Part shown: positions 50,635 through 58,974 of the stretch, one piece after another | Layout: each line of letters opens with the position of its first letter | How positions within the stretch are numbered: position 1 is the stretch's first letter | Translations under genes and position numbers: made by a program | The notes under the pieces: model-generated | What the model saw: only the letters and a program-made list of their open reading frames with translations | Told to the model about the DNA's origin: nothing | Database searches by the model: none | Assembly (NCBI GenBank): GCA_036491755.1 | Contig: DASXBJ010000031.1 | Location: 32,902 to 96,901, forward strand | Origin: DASXBJ01 sp036491755 | GTDB taxonomy: Bacteria > Chloroflexota > Dormibacteria > Dormibacterales > Dormibacteraceae | Length of the DNA stretch: 64,000 bases | Reading direction: 5' to 3'

Positions 50635-52114
50635 GACCGCCATGAGGCGGCGCCTGGCGCCCTATGCGGTCGCCGTCGGCGGCGCGGCCGCGGTCACGGC
50701 TGCGATCGGACTGATCACCTCTCGCACGCCGGCGACCGGCCTGTCAGCCGTCTACCTGCTGCTCGTGCTCTGGCTCGGCGCCCGCTGGGGCCGAGGGCCC
50801 GCGGTGGCAGGCAGCGTGGCCGCCTTCCTTCTATATGACTACTTCTTCGTGCCGCCCGCGGGCACCTTCGCGGTGCGCGGCCCGGCCGAACTGCTCGAGC
50901 TCGTCGTGCTGCTCGCAGTTGCCCTGGTGACCAGCCAGCTGGCGGGGTCTCTCCGCCGCAGCCAGTCGACAGCGGAAGCCCTCGCTGCCGACTCGCGCGG
51001 GCTCTACGAGCTCGGGACCGTGGCGCTCCGCGCGCCGGAGGTTGGCGTCGCGCTGGCGATGCTGTGCGAGCGGGCCGAACGCTTGCCCGCGGTCAAGCGT
51101 TTCGGCCTTCTCGCCATGGACTTCGGTCAACCGATTCCCCTGGCAGGCGCCCAGCCTTCCCCGGATGAGGTGCGACAGGCCGTGTGGGCATACGAAAACG
51201 GCCGGTCGATCGGCATCGGCATCGCCAATGGCGAGGTGAAGGTCATGCGTTCCCACGCCAGGCCGGACTCCAACGCCTATGTGCCCATCACCAGCGGCGT
51301 GGCCTTGATCGAGCTCGCCGAGGATCATGACAATCCCGTCGACCTGCGGACGCTGGCGGCACTCATCGGTCTCGCAGGCCTGCTGCTTGACCGTCGCCGC
51401 GCGGCCCACGAGGCAGAGCGGGCGCGCGGCCTCGAAGCATCCGACCGATTGAAGGCGGCAATTCTCTCTTCTCTCTCGCATGAGCTGAAGAGCCCGATCG
51501 CCTCTTTGCGAACCGGCCTGACCGCGCTCACGTCGCCCCAGGCAGGGCTGCAGGACGACCAGCGTCAGCTGCTCGTCGATCTCGACCACCAGGCGGCGCG
51601 CCTCGACCGTATGGTCGGCGACATGCTGGCGCTGTCCCGGCTCGAGGCCGGGGTGGCGCTCGACCGAGAAACCCACAGCTTCGCCGACCTTGTCGGCGTC
51701 GCTGTTCACCAGCTGCGCTCGGACCTTGCCGGACACGAGGTCCGCCTGCGCCTCAAGGAAGACCTGCCCCCTGTCGAGGTCGACGAGCTGCAGGTGGGTC
51801 GCGTCGTCACCAACCTCGTGGAGAACGCGGTCCAGTGGGCCTTCCCGGCCGGCGCCATCGAGGTGGGCGCCGTCGCCCGTGAGGGCGAGCTCGAAGCCTG
51901 GGTCGACAACGAGGGGCCTCCGATCGCGACAGCGGACCTGGACCGCGTATTCGACACCTTCTGGACCCGCCGCGCGCGGGGCAGCGGCCTCGGCCTTGCC
52001 ATCTGCAAGCGCGTCGTGGAGGCTCACGGGGGCACGATTCGAGTGGAGAACCGCAGGGCCGGACCGCGTTTCACATTCACGCTGCCGCTCGCGCGGGTTC
52101 CGGCGCAGCCGTGA
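50633..52114 (+). CDS. KdpD-like sensor histidine kinase, shortened
   Basis: A 493-residue kinase. Four hydrophobic helices at about residues 10-110 and YYDYFFVPPAGTF-like DYFFVPPAGTF form a KdpD-type DUF4118 sensor; the region about 120-240 could be a degenerate GAF-type domain. HisKA phospho-acceptor is H283 (SSLSHELKSPI), and the ATPase has N-box LVENAVQWA and G-boxes SGLGLAIC. The N-terminal KdpD and Usp domains are absent. No Kdp ATPase genes are near. ATG 50642 is an equally good start. The kdpE-like regulator overlaps its stop by 4 bases. Confidence 0.83.
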   Translation: MTAMRRRLAPYAVAVGGAAAVTAAIGLITSRTPATGLSAVYLLLVLWLGARWGRGPAVAGSVAAFLLYDYFFVPPAGTFAVRGPAELLELVVLLAVALVTSQLAGSLRRSQSTAEALAADSRGLYELGTVALRAPEVGVALAMLCERAERLPAVKRFGLLAMDFGQPIPLAGAQPSPDEVRQAVWAYENGRSIGIGIANGEVKVMRSHARPDSNAYVPITSGVALIELAEDHDNPVDLRTLAALIGLAGLLLDRRRAAHEAERARGLEASDRLKAAILSSLSHELKSPIASLRTGLTALTSPQAGLQDDQRQLLVDLDHQAARLDRMVGDMLALSRLEAGVALDRETHSFADLVGVAVHQLRSDLAGHEVRLRLKEDLPPVEVDELQVGRVVTNLVENAVQWAFPAGAIEVGAVAREGELEAWVDNEGPPIATADLDRVFDTFWTRRARGSGLGLAICKRVVEAHGGTIRVENRRAGPRFTFTLPLARVPAQP

Positions 52115-52791
52115 GCGGCCGAGTCCTGGTCGTCGACGATGAGGTGGAGATGCAGCGCGCGCTGCGCACCGGCCTCACCTACCACGACTTCGACGTGCGC
52201 GCGGTCGGCAGTGGGGAGGATGCGCTGCGCGAAGCGGCGGCGTGGCGGCCGGACGTCGTCCTGCTCGACCTTGGGCTGCCGGTGATGGACGGCTTCGCGA
52301 CCCTGAAGGCGCTGCGGCCGATGACGCGAGCCGGCGTGATCGTGGTCAGCGTGATGCCTGGTGAGAAGGACAAGGTGCGTGCCCTCGACGCCGGCGCTGA
52401 CGACTACCTGGTCAAGCCGTTTGGCACCGAAGAGCTGGTGGCGCGGATTCGAGCGGTGCTCCGGCGACAGGCGGATGTGCTCTCGGGCGAGCCGGTGTTG
52501 CGTTTTGGCGACCTCGAGATCGACCTCGCCCGCCGCCTGGTCACGGTTGACGGCCGTGCCGTCCACCTGACGCCGACCGAGTACGAGCTCCTGCGCTACC
52601 TGGCGCTGCACGCCGGTCGACCCGTGACCCATACGACTCTGCTCAGGCAGGTCTGGGGCGACTATGCGATCGGCGACAAGTACAACACGCGATACGTGGT
52701 GGCCCAGATCCGCAAAAAGCTGGGCGACGACCCGGCGAACCCGCGGTTCATCGTCAACGAGCCCGGGGTTGGGTATCGACTCGATGCGTAG
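52111..52791 (+). CDS. KdpE-like OmpR-family response regulator
   Basis: A 226-residue response regulator: receiver domain with phospho-acceptor D53 (VVLLDLGLP), Lys in DYLVKPF, and a C-terminal winged-helix DNA-binding domain (LTPTEYELLRYLALHAGRPVTH, KYNTRYVVAQIRKKLGDD). Pairing with the preceding kinase is clear from the GTGA overlap. It probably controls potassium or osmotic response; a candidate binding site lies between the two divergent transporters that follow. Confidence 0.9.
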   Translation: MSGRVLVVDDEVEMQRALRTGLTYHDFDVRAVGSGEDALREAAAWRPDVVLLDLGLPVMDGFATLKALRPMTRAGVIVVSVMPGEKDKVRALDAGADDYLVKPFGTEELVARIRAVLRRQADVLSGEPVLRFGDLEIDLARRLVTVDGRAVHLTPTEYELLRYLALHAGRPVTHTTLLRQVWGDYAIGDKYNTRYVVAQIRKKLGDDPANPRFIVNEPGVGYRLDA

Positions 52792-52826
52792 CGCAGGTCT
52801 GCGCTCCCACCTGAGGACATTGACGA

Positions 52827-54677
52827 CTACTGTTCGGAGTGGCTCCTGTTGAGCAGGTAGGCGGCCACAAAGGCCACCGCGACGAGGCCCGGCGACCAGC
52901 CCAGACCAGGACCGAAGGGATCGAACCTGGAGAGGTCGACGAAGACCGCGAGTCCGCTGATGGCGGCGAAAACCAGGACGATCAGGACTCCGCGGACCTG
53001 CCCGTGCCGGGCGAAGAACAGCTCGAGCTCGAGCTGCCAGCCGGGCCGGTGATGGTCATGGCGGACGGGCGCCGCGGCGGCCAGCGCCGCTATGCGTTCA
53101 CGCCGGCCCAGCCTGTACCGCGCACTTCGCGGCAGCGCCTCCAGCGGCATCCTCTCCACATCGCGATCGTGCGGTGGAGGCACCTCGAGCGGTTCCCACA
53201 GGGGTTGCCGGCGGTGCCGTCTGTACAGGACAAAGGTGATTCCGCCAAGCACCAGCCACCCGAGGTAGATGAACGTCGAGTTGGAGATGTTCTGCGACAT
53301 CAGCTGGGTGAAGACGGTGCCGATGGCGAGCGCGCCGATCACGGAGATCACCGGGATGCTGTCGCGGCCGAACCGGATGTTCCACGGCATGCGGTACGGG
53401 CGGTGCAGGCCCGGTTCGATGAATCGGAGTCGCATGACCGAGAGGTGCGCCGAGCAGAAGGCGAACGTGGCCGCCAGCGCATACACCGCGCCCAGGAGGT
53501 CGATCTCGTGGCCGCCGACGAAGATTCCCGGCAGCACCAGGATCGCGGCTGCGATCCCGAACACGATGATCGAGAAATACGGCGTTTTGAACTTGGAATG
53601 CAGGGCCGCGAACCTGTTCGGCAGCAGGTCGACCACCGCCAGCGAATAGCTGAGCCGTGAGATGCCGATCAAACCGGCGTTGGTGGCGATGACGAGGATC
53701 GTGAACGCGAGGATGCCGACCCAGATGCCGGCCCAGAAGGCCAGAGGCTGCGCGAATCCGCCGACGATGCCTGCCACGGGATTGTCCTTCCAGGTCGTCG
53801 CGAGGTCTGTCGTGTACCCGCCTCCCGCGGCGAGGTGCACCGGGAAGACGGACATGCCGATGGTTGGAAGAAACGCGGAGACGAACAGCACGGCGGCGAT
53901 TACGGCGAAGGTGGCGCGGGGGACGCTGCGCCCCGGGTTCTTCGCCTCCTCGGACATGTTGGATATGGTCTCGATTCCCGTGTAGGAAACCATCGCGATC
54001 GAGACGCTCGCGAGGAAGTTGCCCCACGTTGGGGCCACTCCAAGGTGCACGTTGTGGACGACCGTGCTGATGTTCAACAGCAGGATCACACCGAGGACGA
54101 CCAGGACGAACTGGGTCACCAGGTCGGCCATCGCCAGTACCAGGTTGAGCGCGCTCGACTCCTGGATGCCGATCACGTTGACGACGATCAGGAACACGAT
54201 CAGGACTACCGTCGCGCCGACATGCCAGGCGTCGTTCTGCTTGAGCAGCCCGAACAGGGGCACGTACCGTCCGAAGACGCCGAGGTAGCTGATGGCAAAG
54301 TACGCAGAGATGGAAACCGTCGCCGTGTAGTTGAGGAGCTGGACCCACCCGACCAGGAATCCGATCGGTCCGTTGAACGCCCGGCGGGCGAAGCTCGAGC
54401 TGCCGCCGGCGTGGGGCAGGGCCGCGGTTCCCTCGGCGTAGTTGAGCGCTGTGCTGACGAAGATCAGGCCCGCGAGGATGAGGGCGAGCGGCGTCAGACC
54501 GAGCGCGAATGCCGCCGTGACGCCAAGCGCGTAGTAGATGCTCGAGCCCACATTGCCGTAGCACGCTGCGAAGAGGGCCGGGGCGCCCAACGTGCGCGGA
54601 AGCTTGGCCGGACGCCGAACCACGACCCGGAGGTCTCCGGGTCTGCGTCCTCGCCGGGCGACCGCCTCAGGGGCCAT
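52827..54677 (-). CDS. APC-superfamily permease with C-terminal membrane-linked extension
   Basis: A 616-residue transporter with about 12 hydrophobic helices. APALFAACYGNVGSSIYYALGV at the first helix, YAEGTAALPHAGGSSSFARRAF, and FSAHLSVMRLRF-like CSAHLSVMRLRF are typical APC features. After residue about 500 a basic segment and two more hydrophobic helices follow. ATG 54677 is chosen; a 1266-residue reading is an artefact that continues antisense to the next gene. Together with the KdpDE-like pair it may carry cations or amino acids; not determinable. Confidence 0.8.
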   Translation of the reverse strand: MAPEAVARRGRRPGDLRVVVRRPAKLPRTLGAPALFAACYGNVGSSIYYALGVTAAFALGLTPLALILAGLIFVSTALNYAEGTAALPHAGGSSSFARRAFNGPIGFLVGWVQLLNYTATVSISAYFAISYLGVFGRYVPLFGLLKQNDAWHVGATVVLIVFLIVVNVIGIQESSALNLVLAMADLVTQFVLVVLGVILLLNISTVVHNVHLGVAPTWGNFLASVSIAMVSYTGIETISNMSEEAKNPGRSVPRATFAVIAAVLFVSAFLPTIGMSVFPVHLAAGGGYTTDLATTWKDNPVAGIVGGFAQPLAFWAGIWVGILAFTILVIATNAGLIGISRLSYSLAVVDLLPNRFAALHSKFKTPYFSIIVFGIAAAILVLPGIFVGGHEIDLLGAVYALAATFAFCSAHLSVMRLRFIEPGLHRPYRMPWNIRFGRDSIPVISVIGALAIGTVFTQLMSQNISNSTFIYLGWLVLGGITFVLYRRHRRQPLWEPLEVPPPHDRDVERMPLEALPRSARYRLGRRERIAALAAAAPVRHDHHRPGWQLELELFFARHGQVRGVLIVLVFAAISGLAVFVDLSRFDPFGPGLGWSPGLVAVAFVAAYLLNRSHSEQ

Positions 54678-54705
54678 TGAGCCGAGGTTAATTGATCCGG
54701 CCGGA

Positions 54706-54724
54706 ATCCATACAGCATCCATAC
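54706..54724. promoter_or_regulatory. Direct repeats with 11-bp period: candidate response-regulator site
   Basis: ATCCATAC occurs twice, at 54706-54713 and 54717-54724, starting 11 bp apart, in the 103-base gap between the divergent APC genes. OmpR/PhoB/KdpE-type regulators bind direct repeats of about one helical turn. The KdpE-like gene lies 2 kb away. Confidence 0.4.
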
Positions 54725-54767
54725 GCATTTGGACGGCGGCCCTACGGGGAGCTAACAGTCGCAACCC

Positions 54768-54773
54768 TAGGTT
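54768..54773 (+). promoter_or_regulatory. -10 box (TAGGTT) of second APC gene
   Basis: TAGGTT ends 6 nt before GTG 54780, leaderless spacing, and is 44 bases from the direct repeats. Confidence 0.4.
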
Positions 54774-54779
54774 GGAGCA

Positions 54780-56654
54780 GTGAGCGATTCCGGCCCGCGA
54801 GTCCGCCGCCAGATCAAGGTCCGCGGCGGGAACCTCGGCGCCTTCCTGTGCTGGGCGGTCGTCTTCGCCGACATCGGAACTTCGATCTACTACGTCCCAG
54901 GAATCCTTTACGGAAACTTCACGACGCGTTCCGCGATCTTCGTGTTGATGACGCTGTTCGTCTTCGTCCTCCTGTGCGTCAAGTACGCCGAGGTCACATG
55001 GCGATACCCCGAAGGTGGCGGGGTCGTCAACGTCTCCTCGCAGGCGCTTCACCCTTTCGCGGGATTGCTGGGTGGCCTTTTCATCCTGGTCGACTACTAC
55101 CTGACGGCAGCACTCAGCGCGCTTTCCGGAATGCTCTACCTGGCGATCGTCGCCCCGTACGTGAGCCCATGGGTGACCCAGGCCACCGTGGCGGCCCTGG
55201 TCGGGCTCTGCGTGCTGAACCTGCTCGGGATCAAGGAGAGCGCGCGCACCACTGCGATCTTCGTCACGCTGGCCGGGATAGGCCAGGTCGCGGTCGTGTT
55301 CGCGACGGCCCTGTACCTCGGGCCGGCGGGGATCATCCACAGCTTCAGCGCCCTGGGCCGAGGGCCGGCGTTGACGCCTCTGGTTCTGATCACCGGCTAT
55401 GGCGCGGCGTTTCTCGCCTTCTCGGGACTGGAGAGCATCGCGCAGCTTGCACCGGCAATGCGCGAGCCCCGCAAGCAAATCTCGTTCCGGGCCATGACCG
55501 CCGTCGTGGTGACGATGGCGATCACGAGCCCGCTCCTCACGCTGTGGTCCACGACGCTTCTGGACCCGCACGCGGACCCGAACCAGTTCATCTCGCTGCT
55601 CGGCGCCCACGTCGCCGGCCGCTTCCTCGGTGACTACGTAGCGGTCACCGGTTCGCTGCTTCTCGTGTTCGCCAGCAACACCGCGATCATCGGCGCCTAT
55701 CACGTTTTCATTGCCTTGACGCGGATGGGCTTCCTGCCGCGTGTCCTGGAGCATCGCAACAGGTGGCGCCGGACGCCCCATTGGGCGGTTGTGGCCTCGG
55801 TTTTCCTGCCCGTGGTGCTGATCCTGGTCGCCCAGTCCAACGTGAACCTGCTGGGAGACCTCTACGCGTTTGGCCTCCTGGGCACGTTCGTTCTGACCTG
55901 CGTGAGCCTGGACGTCGTCCGCTGGCGCGAATACAGGAACAGCTGGAGCGCTGGTGTCGTGGTGTTCTTTGCCGTTGGAGTGGCGACCACCGTGCTGGTC
56001 GCCGTCGCCTGGTCGTGGAACCTGTACGCGAAGCCTCACGCGACAGCGTTCGGTGGAGGGTTGACCGTCGTCGGGCTGATCATCGGGCTCGCCACCTATC
56101 GCCAGAGCCGCACCCGCCGGCCGGCGGTGTTCCCGATCCCGTTCCGGCCGCAGAGGGCGCCGGAGTCGATTGCGAGCGCGCTTGGCAACCGGCCGGCGGC
56201 CGGCGACGTTCTGGTCATCCTGCCCCACGATCAGCTGGCGGCCGAGGCCGTGATCGCAGAAGCAACCCACGCCTGCGCCGGACGCGGCGCCGTGTTCCTG
56301 TATCGAGGCAACCGGTATCCGAATCAGCACCACGAGCTGCTCGAGGTGAGTGACCCTTACCTCAAGGACTTTGCGGCCCATGACGCCTTCGCGCGGGCAG
56401 AGCGGGCGGCACGCAAAAGCGTGCCGAGCCGGCGATACGTCTACGTGCCAGGCAACCTGCCGCGCGAGATGGTCGCCCAGGTGTGGCAGACCGTGGCGCC
56501 CAAGGAGACGGTGGTCACGCTCGAAGACGAGGGGATGCTGCCGCCCATGGCCATCGATCGCATCCGTCGTCATACATCCGACGGGGTGACCGTCCTCCAC
56601 ATGTTCACCAGCAAGGCGCATGCGCACCCCGAGCCTGCGAGCGCTACGGCTTGA
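54780..56654 (+). CDS. APC-superfamily transporter with Usp-like C-terminal domain (KimA/Kup-like candidate)
   Basis: A 624-residue protein. About 12 helices span residues 18-450: CWAVVFADIGTSIYYVPG, WRYPEGGGVVNVSSQ and FILVDYYLTAALSALSG resemble, from memory, the KimA-type potassium transporters (YPQGGGAY, LLVDYILTVAVS). Residues about 460-624 form a cytoplasmic alpha/beta domain (GDVLVILPHDQLAAEAVIAEA), as in KimA where it binds a regulator. Potassium transport is an inference supported by the KdpDE-like genes nearby. Its stop overlaps the convergent M24 gene by 11 bases. Confidence 0.78.
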   Translation: MSDSGPRVRRQIKVRGGNLGAFLCWAVVFADIGTSIYYVPGILYGNFTTRSAIFVLMTLFVFVLLCVKYAEVTWRYPEGGGVVNVSSQALHPFAGLLGGLFILVDYYLTAALSALSGMLYLAIVAPYVSPWVTQATVAALVGLCVLNLLGIKESARTTAIFVTLAGIGQVAVVFATALYLGPAGIIHSFSALGRGPALTPLVLITGYGAAFLAFSGLESIAQLAPAMREPRKQISFRAMTAVVVTMAITSPLLTLWSTTLLDPHADPNQFISLLGAHVAGRFLGDYVAVTGSLLLVFASNTAIIGAYHVFIALTRMGFLPRVLEHRNRWRRTPHWAVVASVFLPVVLILVAQSNVNLLGDLYAFGLLGTFVLTCVSLDVVRWREYRNSWSAGVVVFFAVGVATTVLVAVAWSWNLYAKPHATAFGGGLTVVGLIIGLATYRQSRTRRPAVFPIPFRPQRAPESIASALGNRPAAGDVLVILPHDQLAAEAVIAEATHACAGRGAVFLYRGNRYPNQHHELLEVSDPYLKDFAAHDAFARAERAARKSVPSRRYVYVPGNLPREMVAQVWQTVAPKETVVTLEDEGMLPPMAIDRIRRHTSDGVTVLHMFTSKAHAHPEPASATA

Positions 56655-57867
56655 TGGTCAAGTCCTTCAGCTCGCGCGGATAGACCGTCATGACGCGACA
56701 GCCGTCCTCGGTCACGACCACGGTGTCCGAATGGCGGAAGCCACCCAGCTCCTGGAAGTAGACGCCCGGCTCGACGGTGAACACCATGCCCGGCTCGAGC
56801 ACGGCCTCCTCGCCCCGGTCGAGGAACGGCGCCTCGTGGCCCTCGAGTCCGATTGAATGGCCGACGTGATGCCTGAGATTCCCTGAGACTCCGAGCTCTT
56901 CGGCCAGGCGCACGGTGGCCAGCTCGACCTCGCCGGCGGGCACGCCCGGCGCCATGACCTCGATGGCCCGGGTCTGCAGCGCGGCCATCGCCTCGAACGC
57001 CCGCACCTGCTCGGCGCTGGGCTCGCCGACGATCATCGTGCGCTCCAGCTCGCTGAGATACCCGTCGATGTTCGCCGCTGCGCCGGTCACGAGCACGTCG
57101 CCAATCTGGATCCCGTGGCCCTGCACGAACCCATGTGGCATGGCGGTGGACCGGCCCGCGACGAACATGGCGGTCAGCCCTCTGCTGTCCTCGCCCTTGG
57201 GTCGCCAGCCCGGCATCTCGTGCAGCATCTCGAACAGCGTCTGGTTGGCCGCCGGCGCGTAGCACTCCATCTCCGTCTTGCCGGTTGCGATGGCGTCCTG
57301 CATTCGGCGATGCGCGCGAACGGCCCAGTCGCAGCTGAGCTGGATGCATTGCAGCTCGGCAGCGGACTTCACCCGGCGGAGCGCCTCGACGATCATCTCC
57401 GCGTCCACGGGCGTCTGCCCGGTCAGCTCGCTCAAGCGCGGCCCGCGATATCCCCAGTGCGGCAGGTAGCCGTCGTGGTCCGCGCCAGTGCGGCGAGGCC
57501 GGGCGTTGAGCGCGGTGAGAAGTGCCGCGACGCGCTCCATGGGGTGCTCCGCGCCCGGGTATTCGAAGTAGACCTCCACGCGCTCCACGCCCGCGGTCGA
57601 CTCGGCGTGCTCTTTCTCGACCGCCGGCACAACCAGTGAGGCCTCGCCGCGGCGGTCGAGCACGAGCGCGATCGGCCGCTCGGTCGGGATGTGGTGAAAG
57701 CCCGTCAGGTAGGCGACGCGAGCGGGGTAGAACACGCACATTGCGTCCAGGCCTGCGCCCTCGAGTCCGGCCGCCACGCACTCCCTGCGCACCGCGTATT
57801 CCGCGGCGCTGATCTGCGGGAGAGGCCCGGGGCGGCCGCCTTGGGCGGATGGCTTAGTACGCGGCAA
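56644..57867 (-). CDS. M24 (pita-bread fold) protein lacking metal ligands, creatinase-like
   Basis: A 407-residue protein with the two-domain M24 architecture (creatinase N-domain about 20-160, catalytic fold about 165-400). Three of the five metal ligands of Xaa-Pro aminopeptidases are changed: the first Asp is G262, the second Asp is E273 (GYLSELERT), and the last Glu is S380 (GGFRHSDTV). H337 (VGHSIG) and E366 (VEPG) remain. The pattern, especially LERT, is close to creatinase, which uses no metal. Peptidase activity should not be assumed. It overlaps the E1-beta gene by 14 bases. Confidence 0.8.
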   Translation of the reverse strand: MPRTKPSAQGGRPGPLPQISAAEYAVRRECVAAGLEGAGLDAMCVFYPARVAYLTGFHHIPTERPIALVLDRRGEASLVVPAVEKEHAESTAGVERVEVYFEYPGAEHPMERVAALLTALNARPRRTGADHDGYLPHWGYRGPRLSELTGQTPVDAEMIVEALRRVKSAAELQCIQLSCDWAVRAHRRMQDAIATGKTEMECYAPAANQTLFEMLHEMPGWRPKGEDSRGLTAMFVAGRSTAMPHGFVQGHGIQIGDVLVTGAAANIDGYLSELERTMIVGEPSAEQVRAFEAMAALQTRAIEVMAPGVPAGEVELATVRLAEELGVSGNLRHHVGHSIGLEGHEAPFLDRGEEAVLEPGMVFTVEPGVYFQELGGFRHSDTVVVTEDGCRVMTVYPRELKDLTIKP

Positions 57868-58837
57868 GCTTCCTCATCGCGTCCGCGATCTTGCGCGGGT
57901 TGGGCATGAAGAATTCCTCCTGGGGCGAGTTGAAGGGCATGGCTGGAATGTCCGGTCCCGCGACCCGGATGACCGGCCCGTCCAGGTCGTCGAAGGCATG
58001 TTCGGAGATGATCGCCGCAACCTCGGCGCCGAACCCGCCGGTGAGGTTGTCTTCGTGCACGACCATGGCCTTGCCGGTCCGGCGCACCGACCCCAGGATC
58101 GCGTCGCGGTCCAGCGGGGCGAGGGTTCGCAGGTCCACCACCTCGACGCTGACGCCCTCCGCTTCGAGCTGCTGGGCCGCCTCCATGCAGTAATGGGTCA
58201 TGAGGCCCCAGGCGAAGCAGCTGAGGTCGGAGCCCTGGCGCCTCGTCGCCGCCGGACCGATCGGCACCAGGTGGTCGCCGGCGGGGACATCCTCGGCCAC
58301 GAGCCGGTACACCTTCTTGTGCTCGAGAAAGAGCACCGGGTCGGGGTCGCGAATGGCCGACTTGAGCAGACCGTGAGCATCCGCGGGCATGCTCGGCACG
58401 ACCACCTTCAACCCCGGCACGTGGGCGTAGAAAGCCTCGATCGACTGCGAATGGTACAAACCTCCATGCACGCCGCCGCCGAACGGTGCGCGGATCACGA
58501 TCGGCACGGAGTAGTCCCCGTCGGACCTGTAACGGGTGCGCGCCGCCTCGCTGACGATCTGGTCGAATGCCGGGTGGATGAAGTCGGCGAACTGGATTTC
58601 GACGATCGGGATGAGGCCGTTCAGCGCCGCCCCGATGGCGACTCCGACGATGGCCGATTCGGCCAGGGGCGTGTCGAGGACACGGGCCTCGCCAAACCGT
58701 GCGTGGAGGCCGTCGGTGGCGCCGAACACGCCGCCTTTGCGCCCCACGTCCTCGCCCATGACCAGCACACGGCCGTCTCTCTCCATCTCCTCGGCCATCG
58801 CCTCCCGGACCGCTTCGATCATGCGCATCTCGCCCAT
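57854..58837 (-). CDS. 2-oxoacid dehydrogenase E1 beta subunit (pyruvate/branched-chain)
   Basis: A 327-residue E1-beta protein: GEDVGRKGGVFGAT, DTPLAESAIVGVAIGAALNGL (ThDP-site Glu in DTPLAE), FADFIHPAFDQIVSEAA, SPQEEFFMPNPRKI at the C-terminus. It would normally pair with E1-alpha to decarboxylate a 2-oxoacid and pass the acyl group to E2 lipoyl groups. No E1-alpha, E2 or E3 gene is present in this window. It starts 137 bases from whiA in divergent orientation. Confidence 0.88.
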   Translation of the reverse strand: MGEMRMIEAVREAMAEEMERDGRVLVMGEDVGRKGGVFGATDGLHARFGEARVLDTPLAESAIVGVAIGAALNGLIPIVEIQFADFIHPAFDQIVSEAARTRYRSDGDYSVPIVIRAPFGGGVHGGLYHSQSIEAFYAHVPGLKVVVPSMPADAHGLLKSAIRDPDPVLFLEHKKVYRLVAEDVPAGDHLVPIGPAATRRQGSDLSCFAWGLMTHYCMEAAQQLEAEGVSVEVVDLRTLAPLDRDAILGSVRRTGKAMVVHEDNLTGGFGAEVAAIISEHAFDDLDGPVIRVAGPDIPAMPFNSPQEEFFMPNPRKIADAMRKLAAY

Positions 58838-58924
58838 CAGGTTGCGAACACATTGTCCAGCGCGGAGCTTCTGACCGGGGAGCCGCTCGGATTTATTTTC
58901 GACTGGATTGAGCAGGCTGCGCGT

Positions 58925-58930
58925 TAGACT
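58925..58930 (+). promoter_or_regulatory. TAGACT -10 box upstream of whiA
   Basis: TAGACT would start transcription near 58937, giving whiA a 38-base leader that contains the strong ribosome-binding site at 58962-58968. Confidence 0.35.
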
Positions 58931-58961
58931 GCAGTGAGGGGGGAGGGTTAATAACCTTCCT

Positions 58962-58968
58962 GGAGGGG
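58962..58968 (+). promoter_or_regulatory. whiA: Ribosome-binding site deciding an ATT start for whiA
   Basis: GGAGGGG, 6 bases before ATT 58975. No ATG, GTG or TTG in the whiA frame occurs between position 58921 and the internal ATG at 59005. Confidence 0.65.
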
Positions 58969-58974
58969 AACGCT

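Noticed and set aside
52827..56627. Open reading frame of 1266 residues on the minus strand
   Set aside because: Only the part up to 54677 is a real transporter; the rest is antisense to the APC gene at 54780-56654 and has the Arg/Gln/Gly-rich make-up of a shadow frame.
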